64,000 nt of DNA from Parasulfuritortus sp036391875 (GTDB lineage Bacteria; Pseudomonadota; Gammaproteobacteria; Burkholderiales; Thiobacillaceae), in the NCBI GenBank assembly GCA_036391875.1, contig DASVZA010000024.1, positions 124,001 through 188,000 of the forward strand. The letters are read 5' to 3'. Each line of letters opens with the position of its first letter. The first letter of the stretch is position 1. The position numbers were made by a program, and so were the translations under genes. Shown here in pieces: positions 8,034-17,702 of this stretch. The notes under the pieces were generated by a model. It searched no databases and was not told where the DNA came from. It worked only from the letters and a program-made list of their open reading frames with translations.

Positions 8034-8444
8034 GTGGAAGATTTGGAAACACAAGGCGAAAACCTGAAGGGCGCCAAGGTGATGGTGATCGACGACAGCA
8101 ATACGATCCGGCGCAGTGCGGAGATATTTTTACAACAAGCGGGGTGTGAGGTCATTCTGGCCGAGGATGGCTTCGATGCGCTGGCCAAGATCACCGACCA
8201 TCGTCCCGACCTGATTTTCGTCGATATCATGATGCCTCGGCTGGATGGTTACCAGACCTGTGCCCTGATCAAGAAAAACAGCCGCTATCGGGAGACTCCG
8301 GTGATCATGCTGTCCAGCAAGGATGGATTGTTCGACCGTGCGCGCGGTCGGCTGGTCGGTTCCGACGAATATTTGACCAAACCCTTTTCGAAAGATGCCC
8401 TGCTTGCTGCGGTGAGCCGTCACCACAGCAAGGCGGCGACTTAA
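8034..8444 (+). CDS. pilG: twitching motility response regulator PilG
   Basis: This is a single-domain CheY-like receiver of 136 residues. The phosphoacceptor is D64 in F-V-D-I-M-M-P-R-L-D-G, and the conserved Lys lies in L-T-K-P-F. PilG receives phosphate from ChpA and promotes type IV pilus extension. The listed start is GTG 8034, only two bases after a strong AAGGAGG. TTG 8043, three codons on, is better spaced and may be the true start. It is the first gene of a five-gene rightward operon. Confidence 0.93.
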   Translation: MEDLETQGENLKGAKVMVIDDSNTIRRSAEIFLQQAGCEVILAEDGFDALAKITDHRPDLIFVDIMMPRLDGYQTCALIKKNSRYRETPVIMLSSKDGLFDRARGRLVGSDEYLTKPFSKDALLAAVSRHHSKAAT

Positions 8445-8462
8445 TGCCTAGGAGTGCGCGAA

Positions 8463-8828
8463 ATGCCGATTAAGAAAGTGCTGGTGGTGGACGATTCGCC
8501 GACGGAGCGTTTCTACCTGGTCGATATCCTGCGCAAGAACGGTTTCGAAACCGAGACGGCGGAGAACGGCGACGAGGGAATCAGCAAGGCCAAGGCGCTA
8601 CACCCCGATCTCATCCTGATGGACGTGGTCATGCCGGGCATCAACGGCTTCCAGGTGACCCGCATGTTGTCCAAGGATACCGAGACCAAGGACATTCCAG
8701 TGATCATCTGTACCTCCAAAGGCCAGGAAACCGACCGGGTATGGGGGATGCGGCAAGGAGCGACCGCCTATCTGGTAAAGCCGATCGTGCCGGAGGACCT
8801 GCTGGACAAGATTCAAGGCCTGGAGTGA
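8463..8828 (+). CDS. pilH: twitching motility response regulator PilH
   Basis: This is a second stand-alone receiver of 121 residues, with D53 (L-M-D-V-V-M-P-G-I-N-G) as phosphoacceptor and the Lys of V-K-P-I. In Pseudomonas PilH tempers PilG signalling and pilus retraction. ATG 8463 is preferred over the in-frame GTG 8454 because TAGGAG sits about nine bases before the ATG and directly abuts the GTG. Confidence 0.93.
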   Translation: MPIKKVLVVDDSPTERFYLVDILRKNGFETETAENGDEGISKAKALHPDLILMDVVMPGINGFQVTRMLSKDTETKDIPVIICTSKGQETDRVWGMRQGATAYLVKPIVPEDLLDKIQGLE

Positions 8829-8835
8829 CGTGCGG

Positions 8836-9348
8836 ATGGAAGAACGGCTCAATCTGAGGGAGTTCCAGTCGAGGCTGGCCGAACGCCTGAAAAGTGTGGC
8901 CAGCGGCGCCGGAGAAACCTCGAAGCTGGGCTTCATCGCCGGCGGCCGACATTGGCTGGTCGCCCTGGATCAGGTCAGCGAAGTGGTGACCGTATCCCAT
9001 CTGGCCCGAGCACCCTGGACCCAGCCTTGGTTTCTCGGCGTGGCCGGGGTGCGTGGCGCGATTTACGGCTGCACCGATCTGGCTGCATTCCTCGGTTTGC
9101 CCCCCACCGAACATCGCGATGAAATCCGGCTGTTGCTGGCCAATGCCCGCTTCGCTTCCCATGCGGCCTTCAGGATCGACCAAGCCCTCGGTCTGAGAAA
9201 CATTTCAGGTATGCGCAGTCAAGTAGACACTAATAACGAGGCGCCCTGGATGGTGGCCCGATACGAGGACAATGGTGGCGTGGTTTGGCAGGAAATCGCA
9301 TTTGACCGCTTGCTGGAGGAGCCTCGTTTCCTTCAGGTGGCGGCCTGA
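8836..9348 (+). CDS. pilI: CheW-like adaptor PilI
   Basis: The 170-residue CheW-domain protein would couple the PilJ receptor to ChpA. The region from about residue 30 (K-L-G-F-I-A-G-G-R-H-W-L-V-A-L-D-Q-V) matches the first strands of a CheW fold. V-A-G-V-R-G-A-I-Y-G fits the conserved CheW core segment. ATG 8836 was chosen over GTG 8830 because of better spacing from TGGAG at 8821-8825. Confidence 0.9.
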   Translation: MEERLNLREFQSRLAERLKSVASGAGETSKLGFIAGGRHWLVALDQVSEVVTVSHLARAPWTQPWFLGVAGVRGAIYGCTDLAAFLGLPPTEHRDEIRLLLANARFASHAAFRIDQALGLRNISGMRSQVDTNNEAPWMVARYEDNGGVVWQEIAFDRLLEEPRFLQVAA

Positions 9349-9386
9349 TTGGGCAATAGTAAGGAATGGATCAGGAGAAATAAGCC

Positions 9387-11426
9387 ATGAATAAGACCCG
9401 GTTGAACGAGTCAAACCGGCAAGGTGGTTGGTGGGGAAAATTGGGACCGAGGTTGGAGGGATTGCAGGATGTGATGCTGGGTTTTGATCCCGCCCGAATG
9501 CCGATCCTGAAGAACATGAGCCTGGAACAGCGCTACCAGACGCTGGTCCTGAGCATGATCGTATCGGCCCTGGTGACGGTGGTCTTCATAGTGCTCTACG
9601 TGGTTCAGTTGGGCCACAAGAGCGGCTATATCGAGATCGCGTCCAACCTGCAGATGCAGTCGCAGCGCTATTCCAAGACCGCGCAGTTGGCGGTCATGGG
9701 CAATAAGGCGGCCTTCGTCCAGTTGAAGCAGAGCGAGCAGGCTTTCGGGTCCGGTTTGAAGACGTTGCAGAGCGGTGGCAACGGCCTGCCTGCAGCACCT
9801 TCTTCGATGGAAGAAGACCTGGCTGCGGTGAACAAGAGCTGGGACACCTCGCGAAAGAACATCGATACCCTGTTGTCCCAGCAGGAAGCCCTGCAGGACC
9901 TGAGCTTGGCCATCGACCAGATCAACTCCCAGGAAGCCAAGCTGTATGACCTTTCGGAACAGGCCGGCGGCGGCAAGATGGACATCTGGACCCAGCGCAT
10001 GGCCAAGAATGCCAACGAACTGGTTTCTGGCGATGTGATCCGGCCCGACGTCGCCTATCAGCTCGGCAAGGATCTGCAGAGCTTCGACGAGGCGGTGAAT
10101 GGCCTGGGCAAGAGCGATACCGACCAGGCTTTGCGGACCGCCTTCGCAAGCTTCCGCGCGCCGGTCGACCAGATCATGAAAAACATGCCCCGTCTGGTCG
10201 AGGCCAAGCGGGCCGCGCGGCAACTGTTCGACGAAAGCGAACAGATGCTGAGCCTGACCAGCAAGCTGACCGAAGGCTTCAAGGCGAGCAGTTCCTGGTT
10301 GTACCTGAACCTGTCGCTGGTGTTCGGCCTCTTCGCACTGGCCAGCCTGGTGCTGCTGGCTCTGGTCAATGTGTCCGAATCCAGGCAGAGGGCCGAAGAG
10401 GCTGCCAAGGAGCAGGACGGTGCGGCGCGCGAAAACCGGCGTAACCAGGAAGCCATTCTGCGGCTGCTGAACGAAATGGGCGACTTGGCCGAGGGCAACC
10501 TGACCGTGCGCGCGACCGTGACCGAGGACATCACCGGCGCCATCGCCGACTCGGTCAACTTCGCCATCGAAGAGTTGCGGACGCTGGTCGACAACGTGAC
10601 CCGCGCCGTGGTGCAGGTGACCCAGGCCACCGACGATGCCAAGAGCCTGTCACAGGAGATGCTGGCCGCTTCGGAACGGCAGACGGAAGACATCGGCCGG
10701 ACCACCGATTCGATCAACTTCATGTCCGAATCGGTCAGCCGGGTGTCCCAGAATGCCGCCGACTCGGCGCACGTGGCCGAGCAGTCGCTGACATTCGCCC
10801 GAAAGGGCGGCGACTCGGTGCGTAACGCCATCGCCGGCATGAATGCCATCCGCGACCAGATCCAGGAAACCTCGAAGCGGATCAAGCGGCTGGGTGAATC
10901 CTCCCAGGAGATCGGCGAGATCGTGGAACTGATTTCGGACATTACCGAGCAGACCAACGTGCTGGCCCTGAACGCAGCCATCCAGGCCGCCGCCGCCGGC
11001 GAGGCCGGGCGCGGCTTCTCGGTGGTGGCGGAAGAAGTGCAGCGCCTGGCGGAACGCTCCGGCCAGGCCACCCGCCGCATCGGCGCCATCGTCAAGACGA
11101 TTCAGACCGACACCCAGGACACCATCAACGCCATGGAGACCAGTACCCGCGGCGTGGTGGAGGGGGCGGTCCTGTCCGACACGGCCGGCCACGCCCTGCA
11201 GGATATCGAGTCGGTGTCGGAAGAGCTCGCCCGCCTTATCCAGAGCATTTCCGATGCGACCCGGGAACAGGCCGACGTGGCTTCCCAGATTGCCGACAAC
11301 ATGCAGCAGATTCTCCAGCAAACCCGCCAGTCTGCTGACGGCGCCCGCAAGAGTGCTGACTCGGTCGGCCAGCTCACCGTCCTGGCCGACGAACTGCGCG
11401 TCTCGGTGGCGGGCTTCACTCTCTAA
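9387..11426 (+). CDS. pilJ: type IV pilus chemoreceptor PilJ
   Basis: This 679-residue methyl-accepting receptor has TM1 at about 52-76 and TM2 at about 304-328, flanking a helical periplasmic domain. A HAMP-like region and a long cytoplasmic signalling hairpin follow. The tip region reads T-E-Q-T-N-V-L-A-L-N-A-A-I-Q-A-A-A-A-G-E, typical of PilJ (Gln-Ala-Ala-Ala where most receptors have Glu-Ala-Ala-Arg). It feeds ChpA through PilI. No pilK methyltransferase gene is adjacent. Confidence 0.95.
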   Translation: MNKTRLNESNRQGGWWGKLGPRLEGLQDVMLGFDPARMPILKNMSLEQRYQTLVLSMIVSALVTVVFIVLYVVQLGHKSGYIEIASNLQMQSQRYSKTAQLAVMGNKAAFVQLKQSEQAFGSGLKTLQSGGNGLPAAPSSMEEDLAAVNKSWDTSRKNIDTLLSQQEALQDLSLAIDQINSQEAKLYDLSEQAGGGKMDIWTQRMAKNANELVSGDVIRPDVAYQLGKDLQSFDEAVNGLGKSDTDQALRTAFASFRAPVDQIMKNMPRLVEAKRAARQLFDESEQMLSLTSKLTEGFKASSSWLYLNLSLVFGLFALASLVLLALVNVSESRQRAEEAAKEQDGAARENRRNQEAILRLLNEMGDLAEGNLTVRATVTEDITGAIADSVNFAIEELRTLVDNVTRAVVQVTQATDDAKSLSQEMLAASERQTEDIGRTTDSINFMSESVSRVSQNAADSAHVAEQSLTFARKGGDSVRNAIAGMNAIRDQIQETSKRIKRLGESSQEIGEIVELISDITEQTNVLALNAAIQAAAAGEAGRGFSVVAEEVQRLAERSGQATRRIGAIVKTIQTDTQDTINAMETSTRGVVEGAVLSDTAGHALQDIESVSEELARLIQSISDATREQADVASQIADNMQQILQQTRQSADGARKSADSVGQLTVLADELRVSVAGFTL

Positions 11427-11447
11427 CCAACAACGGGAACGCCGAGC

Positions 11448-14400
11448 GTGGAGAACCTGAGCAATTTCGACCTCGGTCCGCTGACCTGGGTCAAAGCCGA
11501 GATCGACAACGCCCTCGATGCCGGGGCCACAGCCCTGGAAGCCTGGAACGGTGAGGATACGGTGCCGTTGCGTGAGGCGGCCACCTATCTGCACCAGGTT
11601 TCCGGCGCCCTCCAGATCGTCGACCTGCAGGGCGTATTCCAGGTCAACAATGCCATCGAAGGTCTCCTGGCGGACATGCAAAGCAAGGAAGAACTGCGCG
11701 ACCACGAGTCGCAGCAGATCGTCCTGCGGGCGATCAAGTCCCTGCGCGCCTACCTGGATGCGTTGATGGCCGGCGGGCCCAACAACGAACTTCTTTTGAC
11801 CCCGGCTTATGCCGAAGTCCAGGCCCGTCGGGGCGGTGAAGCGCCCCCGCCCAGCGACCTGTTCTGGCCCGACCTGGGGGCCAGGCAGAAGCGGTCTAGC
11901 CCCGAATTGCCCATGGACGATCGGAGTCTCGCCCGGGCGATCAGGCCGGTCCGGTTGAAGTTCCAGAAAGGGCTGCTGCACTTCCTGCAGAACAAGGATG
12001 GTGTGTCGGGGCTGCAACTCATGGCCCAGGCGATCAAGGAGATGGAGCAGCTCGCGCCGGGTTCGGCGCAGTACACCTTCTGGTGGGCGGCGGGCGCGGT
12101 CATGGACGCGATTCTGGCCGGGCGCCTGCCGTCGGATGTCTGGCTCAAGCGCATGCTGGGCCGGCTAGATCTGCAGATGCGCCGCCTGACCGAAGGGTCC
12201 AGGCAACTGGCCGACAGGCTGTTCCGCGATCTGCTCTATTTCCTGTCGCAGGATAGCGCTCATTCGGGGCGCACTGCCGAGGCCAGGGACCTGTTCGAGT
12301 TGGATCGCTTCCAGGTCGGCAAAGCGTTGACCCTGGATGAGCAGGAAGTCGAGGCATTGCGGCCACGGATCGCGGCTTGGCGCGAAGCGATCAAGGCGGC
12401 CAAGGAACAGTGGATGCGCCTTTGTTCCGGCCGCCAGGAAAGCCTGGAGCCGTTCAAGGTCGCCGTGAAGCAAGTGGTGGACGCCATCAGCCAATTGCCC
12501 GACGGCCAATTGAGCTCGCTGGCCGGCACTGTCCACGATGCGGCCGGCGCTACCGTCAGCAGCGCCGAAACCGCCCAGAACGAGGCGCTGCAACTCGAGA
12601 TGGCTACGGCTCTGCTGCTGCTCCAGCACGCCGCCGAAAACTACTTCAATCTGGGGCGCGACTTCCCCGAGCTGGCCGGTATCCAGGCCCGTCGTCTGCA
12701 AGCCGCCGTGTCCGGCGAAGGCGTCCTGTCGGCCGAACCGGGTGTCCAGCTGCTGGATGAAATCGCCCGCCAGGCCCAGGAAAAGCTGCTCCTGGCCCAG
12801 GTGACCCGGGAAATCCTGTCCAACCTGCATCAGGTGGAGGAAGTCCTCGACAAGTTCTTCCGCAATCAGAAGGAACGGACCCAGTTGCCGCTGGTGCCGG
12901 GGTTGCTGAAACAGGTCCAGGGCGCATTCAACATGCTGCAACTGGATGTGGCCGCCGAACTGGTGCAGGTCAGCCTGGAGCACGTCTCCCGTCTGGTCGA
13001 AAGCGAGCAGGAAGCCGGCCTCGACGAACTGAACTGGGTGGCGGAAGCGATTTCCACGCTGGGCCTGTATGTCGAAGCCTTGCGCAATGGCCGCGACGAC
13101 CCGGCCGGTTTGCGTGACCTGCTATCGCCGCCGGAAGAGGCCGGCCCCGTCGAGATCAGTGTCGAGAAGGACCTGGAGGAGAGCGCGGCCCGCCTCCGCC
13201 AGACCTCCAGTCAGCTGGCCGAAGGCTCGGACCAGAGCGAAATCCGCGACGAGATCAAGCGTGAACTGTCCCGTATCGCCCAGGATGCCGACCTGGTCGG
13301 CGACAACAGTCTCCGCGGCCAGGCCGGGGAAGCCATCCGGCTGCTGGACGAAGGCGCATCCACCGAGGCGATCCAGGCTGCGGTGCAGACCCTGTCCAGT
13401 GGCCCCGTACAACTCGCCCAGCCGGCATCGGCGCCGGTGGCCGCCGCCAACGAACAGGAGATCGACGCCGAACTCCTGCAGATCTATATCGAAGAGGCGA
13501 AGGAAGTCCTGGCCTCCATCAGCGAGCATCTCGCCAAGCTGCATGGCTCTGCTTTGGAACATGACGCATTCGTCGACATACGCCGCGGTTTCCACACCCT
13601 GAAAGGCAGCGGCCGCATGGTCGGCCTGACCGATCCGGCCGAAGTCGCCTGGGAGGTCGAGCAGACCCTCAACCTGTGGTTGCGCGAAGAGCGTGCGGTG
13701 ACCAAGCCGGTACTCGATTTCATCGAACTGGCTACCGCCGCCTTCGGCGGCTGGGTTGCCGAACTCGAGGCAAACGGAACGGTATCGGTCCAGGCCGACG
13801 AACTGGTGTCCACGGCCCGTCACCTGCGTGGTGAAGTCGAACCGACGCTGGCACCGACCGCAGCACCAACGGCAGCCGAAACCATTCCGGTCTTGCCTGA
13901 AACCGAACCGGAGTCGACGGTCGAGGCGGAAACGGCTGCAATTGAGGTATCGGAACCGGCAACGCCTAGCCCGGAAGTGCCCGCCCCCGAGCTCGACGCC
14001 GTGCAGGTCGGCCAGCACGTCGTGCCGGCGGCACTGTTCGCCATCTTCTCGGAAGAGTCGGCGCACCGCCTGGATGACTTGCGCGCCCAACTGGCCGATA
14101 TGGCCGATCCGGCCGGCGAACAGGCCTGGGAGGGCTTCGCCCGTGCGGCGCATACCCTGGCGGGTATCGCCCGCACCACCGGTCTGGCGCCGTTGGCCGA
14201 AGCGGCGCATGCCGTGGAAACCTGGGTGACCGCCTGGCCTACGGCGGCCCGTCCGCTGAGCGCTGCCCTGTCGGCCTCGGTGTCCTCGATCCTGGATGAA
14301 CTGGCTGGCCAGTTGCAGCAGATACGCGATTATCGCTGGCCCGATGGCCTGCCCGACCTGCCCGACCGCTTGGCTGCCCTGCTGCCGGAACCGGTAGTGG

Positions 14401-16838
14401 TACCGGAGGAAGATCGCGAAGTCGTTTCGGAAAGCGAAACCGAAGCGGCAATCGAGATGGCGACGCTACCGGCCCCGGAGCTGGCAGTCGAGCCCGGACC
14501 GGCCGTCATGCCGACAGAGGCTATGCCGCCGGCCGAACCGGCCGCGATTTCGGAGCCAGAGGTGGAAGCGCCCCCGTCGCTCGAGTCCGCCGCGCCGATG
14601 CCTGAACTGGTCGAGCCTGCGGCCCCTTCGCCGCGGGACGAATGCGATCCGCAACTGCTGCCCATCTTCCTGGCCGAGGCTGACGAACTGCTGCCCCGGC
14701 TCGGTGAAAGCCTGCGCCAGTGGCGCGCCCGGCCCGACGACCGCGAGGTCTGCCAGGCGCTGCAACGCACGTTGCACACCCTGAAAGGCAGCGCCCGCAT
14801 GGCCGGGGCGATGACCCTGGGCGACAATACCCACGCCATGGAGGCGCGCATCGTCGACTGGGGCGAAGCGGCACCTAGTCCCGCCTTTCTGGATCAACTG
14901 GAGCACGAATACGACGCCCTCGCGGAGCAGGTCGATCAGTTGCGCCCGGGTATGGCCCAGACCACTGCGTCGCAGGAGATCCGGGCAGTGGCCGCGACAT
15001 CGCCGAGTGCGGCGCCGCAGGCCGAGGACGATACCGGCATACGCCAGGCCTTCCGGGCCAAGGCCAACATCCTCGACAACCTGATCAACGAAGCCGGCGA
15101 AGTCAGTATCGCCCGCTCCCGGATCGAAGCGGCCCTGAACAACTACCGCCAGACCGCCCAGGAACTGACCGCCAACGTCGAGCGCCTGCGCAGCCAGTTG
15201 CGGGAACTGGAAATCCAGGCCGAAACCCAGGTCGGCGCGCGCCTTTCGATGATGGACGAGAGCCATTTCGACCCGCTGGAGTTCGACCGTTATACCCGAT
15301 TGCAGGAACTCACCCGGCTCATGGCCGAGAGCGTGAACGACGTGTCCACGGCGCAGGACAACCTGCTGGCCGGTCTGTCGGACGCGGAATACGCGCTGCT
15401 GCAGCAGTCGCGCACGACCCGCAACCTGCAACAGGAACTGATGCATATCCGGATGGTGCGGCTCAACAGCCAGTCCGAGCGCCTGCACCGGATCGTCCGC
15501 CAGGCGGCCAAGGAATTGCATCGCAACGCCCGCCTGCACATCGAAGGCGGCGACATCGAACTCGACCGGACCGTGCTCGACAAGGCCATGGCGCCGTTCG
15601 AACACCTGCTGCGCAACGCGGTCGCACACGGCATCGAAGCGCCGGAGGTGCGCCATGCCGGCGGCAAGCCAGAATACGGCGACGTTCGTCTGGAAGCCAG
15701 GCAGGAGGGCACCGAAGTCGTCCTGACCCTGAGCGATGACGGCGGCGGTATTCAACTGGACAAGGTGCGGGCCCGGGCCGAGGCATTGGGCTGGGTCAGG
15801 CCGGGCGAGGAAGTGGAGCGGGAACGACTGGAGTCCTTCCTGTTCATGCCCGGCTTCTCCACCGTGGAATCCGTTACCCAGGTGGCCGGGCGCGGCGTCG
15901 GCCTGGACGTGGTCCGGAGCGAGATCGCTTCGATCGGCGGCCGGGTCCGGGTCGAGAGCGAAGCCGGCCGCGGTACCCGCTTCACCATCCGTCTGCCGGC
16001 CACCCTGGCCTTGTCCCAGGTGGTGCTGGCCAGCGCCGGCGATCAGGTTTACGCCATCCCGGCCGGTATGGTCGTGCTGGTCAAGGAAATGCAGGATGCC
16101 GATTGGCATACCGCCGTCGCGGTCGGCAAGCTGGAATTGGACGGCCAGGCCTATCCTTTGCGCTCCCTGGCCGAATTGACCGGCCAGCAGCCCAATCCGG
16201 TCGAAGGCCGTTATCGAACCGTTTTGCTGCTCCGGTCAGGCGACGAACGGGTCGCATTGCGGGTGGACAAGCTGGAAAGCAGTGCCGAAGTCGTGGTCAA
16301 GGCGATCGGGCCGCAATTGTCGCGCGTACCCGGCGTCGCCGGAGCGACGGTGCTGGCCGATGGTCGGGTATCGCTGATCCTCAACCCGTTCGCCCTGGTC
16401 GAACAGGCGCCGGCCGTCGCCATGCAGGTGACCCAGGAGGCGATGGCCGAGGAGCGGGCCCCGCTGGTGCTGGTGGTGGACGACTCCCTGACGGTGCGCA
16501 AGATCACCGGCCGCCTGTTGCAGCGGGAAGGCTACCGCATGACTACGGCAAAGGACGGTGTCGAAGCGCTGGAGGCGCTGCAGGACGAATTGCCGGCGGT
16601 GATGCTGCTCGACATCGAGATGCCGCGCATGGATGGCTTCGAGGTCGCCCGCCACGTCCGCGCCGACCGCCGGACCCATGGCCTGCCGATCATCATGATC
16701 ACCTCTCGGACCGCCGACAAGCACCGCGAGCACGCCCTGGAACTGGGCGTGAACGACTACATGGGCAAGCCCTACCAGGAAGAGGAACTGCTCTCAGCGA
16801 TCGCCAGGTATGCGGCGCTCAGCCGCCAGTCCAGTTGA
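11448..16838 (+). CDS. chpA: hybrid chemotaxis histidine kinase ChpA (PilL)
   Basis: This 1796-residue kinase is the core of the Pil-Chp system. The N-terminal ~650 residues are helical with a Y-L-H-Q-V-S-G-A-L-Q-I-V motif near 45-56. Hpt domains follow with phosphorylatable His in H716-T-L-K-G-S and H1110-T-L-K-G-S. A weaker one is H902-T-L-A-G-I, where the Lys-Gly is changed. Ala/Pro/Glu-rich linkers separate them. Then come the dimer and ATPase region (L-R-N-A-V-A-H-G N-box, S-D-D-G-G-G-I, G-R-G-V-G-L-D-V-V), a CheW-like domain, and a C-terminal receiver from about 1672 (V-V-D-D-S, L-L-D-I-E-M-P-R-M-D-G). The start is GTG 11448. The 3' end overlaps convergent uppP by 20 bases. Confidence 0.96.
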   Translation: MENLSNFDLGPLTWVKAEIDNALDAGATALEAWNGEDTVPLREAATYLHQVSGALQIVDLQGVFQVNNAIEGLLADMQSKEELRDHESQQIVLRAIKSLRAYLDALMAGGPNNELLLTPAYAEVQARRGGEAPPPSDLFWPDLGARQKRSSPELPMDDRSLARAIRPVRLKFQKGLLHFLQNKDGVSGLQLMAQAIKEMEQLAPGSAQYTFWWAAGAVMDAILAGRLPSDVWLKRMLGRLDLQMRRLTEGSRQLADRLFRDLLYFLSQDSAHSGRTAEARDLFELDRFQVGKALTLDEQEVEALRPRIAAWREAIKAAKEQWMRLCSGRQESLEPFKVAVKQVVDAISQLPDGQLSSLAGTVHDAAGATVSSAETAQNEALQLEMATALLLLQHAAENYFNLGRDFPELAGIQARRLQAAVSGEGVLSAEPGVQLLDEIARQAQEKLLLAQVTREILSNLHQVEEVLDKFFRNQKERTQLPLVPGLLKQVQGAFNMLQLDVAAELVQVSLEHVSRLVESEQEAGLDELNWVAEAISTLGLYVEALRNGRDDPAGLRDLLSPPEEAGPVEISVEKDLEESAARLRQTSSQLAEGSDQSEIRDEIKRELSRIAQDADLVGDNSLRGQAGEAIRLLDEGASTEAIQAAVQTLSSGPVQLAQPASAPVAAANEQEIDAELLQIYIEEAKEVLASISEHLAKLHGSALEHDAFVDIRRGFHTLKGSGRMVGLTDPAEVAWEVEQTLNLWLREERAVTKPVLDFIELATAAFGGWVAELEANGTVSVQADELVSTARHLRGEVEPTLAPTAAPTAAETIPVLPETEPESTVEAETAAIEVSEPATPSPEVPAPELDAVQVGQHVVPAALFAIFSEESAHRLDDLRAQLADMADPAGEQAWEGFARAAHTLAGIARTTGLAPLAEAAHAVETWVTAWPTAARPLSAALSASVSSILDELAGQLQQIRDYRWPDGLPDLPDRLAALLPEPVVVPEEDREVVSESETEAAIEMATLPAPELAVEPGPAVMPTEAMPPAEPAAISEPEVEAPPSLESAAPMPELVEPAAPSPRDECDPQLLPIFLAEADELLPRLGESLRQWRARPDDREVCQALQRTLHTLKGSARMAGAMTLGDNTHAMEARIVDWGEAAPSPAFLDQLEHEYDALAEQVDQLRPGMAQTTASQEIRAVAATSPSAAPQAEDDTGIRQAFRAKANILDNLINEAGEVSIARSRIEAALNNYRQTAQELTANVERLRSQLRELEIQAETQVGARLSMMDESHFDPLEFDRYTRLQELTRLMAESVNDVSTAQDNLLAGLSDAEYALLQQSRTTRNLQQELMHIRMVRLNSQSERLHRIVRQAAKELHRNARLHIEGGDIELDRTVLDKAMAPFEHLLRNAVAHGIEAPEVRHAGGKPEYGDVRLEARQEGTEVVLTLSDDGGGIQLDKVRARAEALGWVRPGEEVERERLESFLFMPGFSTVESVTQVAGRGVGLDVVRSEIASIGGRVRVESEAGRGTRFTIRLPATLALSQVVLASAGDQVYAIPAGMVVLVKEMQDADWHTAVAVGKLELDGQAYPLRSLAELTGQQPNPVEGRYRTVLLLRSGDERVALRVDKLESSAEVVVKAIGPQLSRVPGVAGATVLADGRVSLILNPFALVEQAPAVAMQVTQEAMAEERAPLVLVVDDSLTVRKITGRLLQREGYRMTTAKDGVEALEALQDELPAVMLLDIEMPRMDGFEVARHVRADRRTHGLPIIMITSRTADKHREHALELGVNDYMGKPYQEEELLSAIARYAALSRQSS

Positions 16839-17643
16839 TCAGGCCGCTGTAGGAGGTCACCAGCACCACGATGCCGAAGGCGATGCGGTACCAGGCGAAG
16901 GCGGTGAAGTCGTGGCTGGAGATGTAGCGCAGCAGCCAGCGCACGCATAGGAAGGCGCTGACGAAGGATACGGCGCCACCCACTGCGAACAGCGGCAGGT
17001 CGGCGACGCTGAACAGTGCGCGGTGCTTGTAGACGTCGTACAGGGTGGCCGCGAACATGGTCGGGATGGCCAGGAAAAACGAAAACTCGGTGGCCGTCTT
17101 GCGCGACAGGCCGAAGAACAGACCGCCGATGATGGTGGCGCCGGAGCGGGAGGTGCCCGGGATCATGGCCAGCGCCTGGGCGAAGCCGACCTTGAGCGCG
17201 TCCTGCCAAGTCATCTCATCCACGCTTTGCACCCGCACCACATGCTGGCGCCGTTCTGCCCACAGGATCAAGAGGCCGCCGACGATGAAGGCCGAGGCCA
17301 CCACCAGGGGATTGAACAGATAGGCGTTGATCTCCTTGATCAGCAGCAGGCCGAGGACCGCTGCAGGCATGAAGGCGACGATCAGGTTGAAGACGAATTT
17401 GCGCGACAGCGGCTCCCGTTTCAGGCTGGCGGCCACGTGGGCGAGACGTTCGCGGTAGACCCAGACCACCGCCAGGATGGCGGCCAGTTGGATGGCGATC
17501 TCGAATACCTTGCCTTTGGCATCGTTGAAATCGAGCAGTTGCCCGGCGATGATCAGGTGGCCGGTGGACGAGATCGGCAGGAATTCGGTCAAGCCCTCGA
17601 CGATGCCGAGGATCGCGGCTTTCAACAGCAACAAGGTATCCAA
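16819..17643 (-). CDS. uppP: undecaprenyl-diphosphatase
   Basis: UppP (BacA) dephosphorylates undecaprenyl pyrophosphate, recycling the lipid carrier for peptidoglycan and surface polysaccharides. It is a polytopic membrane protein of about 274 residues. The catalytic segments are G-I-V-E-G-L-T-E-F-L-P-I-S-S-T-G-H near the N-terminus and P-G-T-S-R-S-G-A-T near 165-175. I place the start at TTG 17643 (M-D-T-L-L-L-L-K), which has GGGAGAA at good distance and matches family N-termini. TTG 17658 is the longer alternative. Confidence 0.94.
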   Translation of the reverse strand: MDTLLLLKAAILGIVEGLTEFLPISSTGHLIIAGQLLDFNDAKGKVFEIAIQLAAILAVVWVYRERLAHVAASLKREPLSRKFVFNLIVAFMPAAVLGLLLIKEINAYLFNPLVVASAFIVGGLLILWAERRQHVVRVQSVDEMTWQDALKVGFAQALAMIPGTSRSGATIIGGLFFGLSRKTATEFSFFLAIPTMFAATLYDVYKHRALFSVADLPLFAVGGAVSFVSAFLCVRWLLRYISSHDFTAFAWYRIAFGIVVLVTSYSGLINWTGG

Positions 17644-17702
17644 AAGCGGTTCTCCCAAATAAGCGGCGATTATAGCCAGCCGTCAGCCGCGGTCGGCAGG
17701 AA

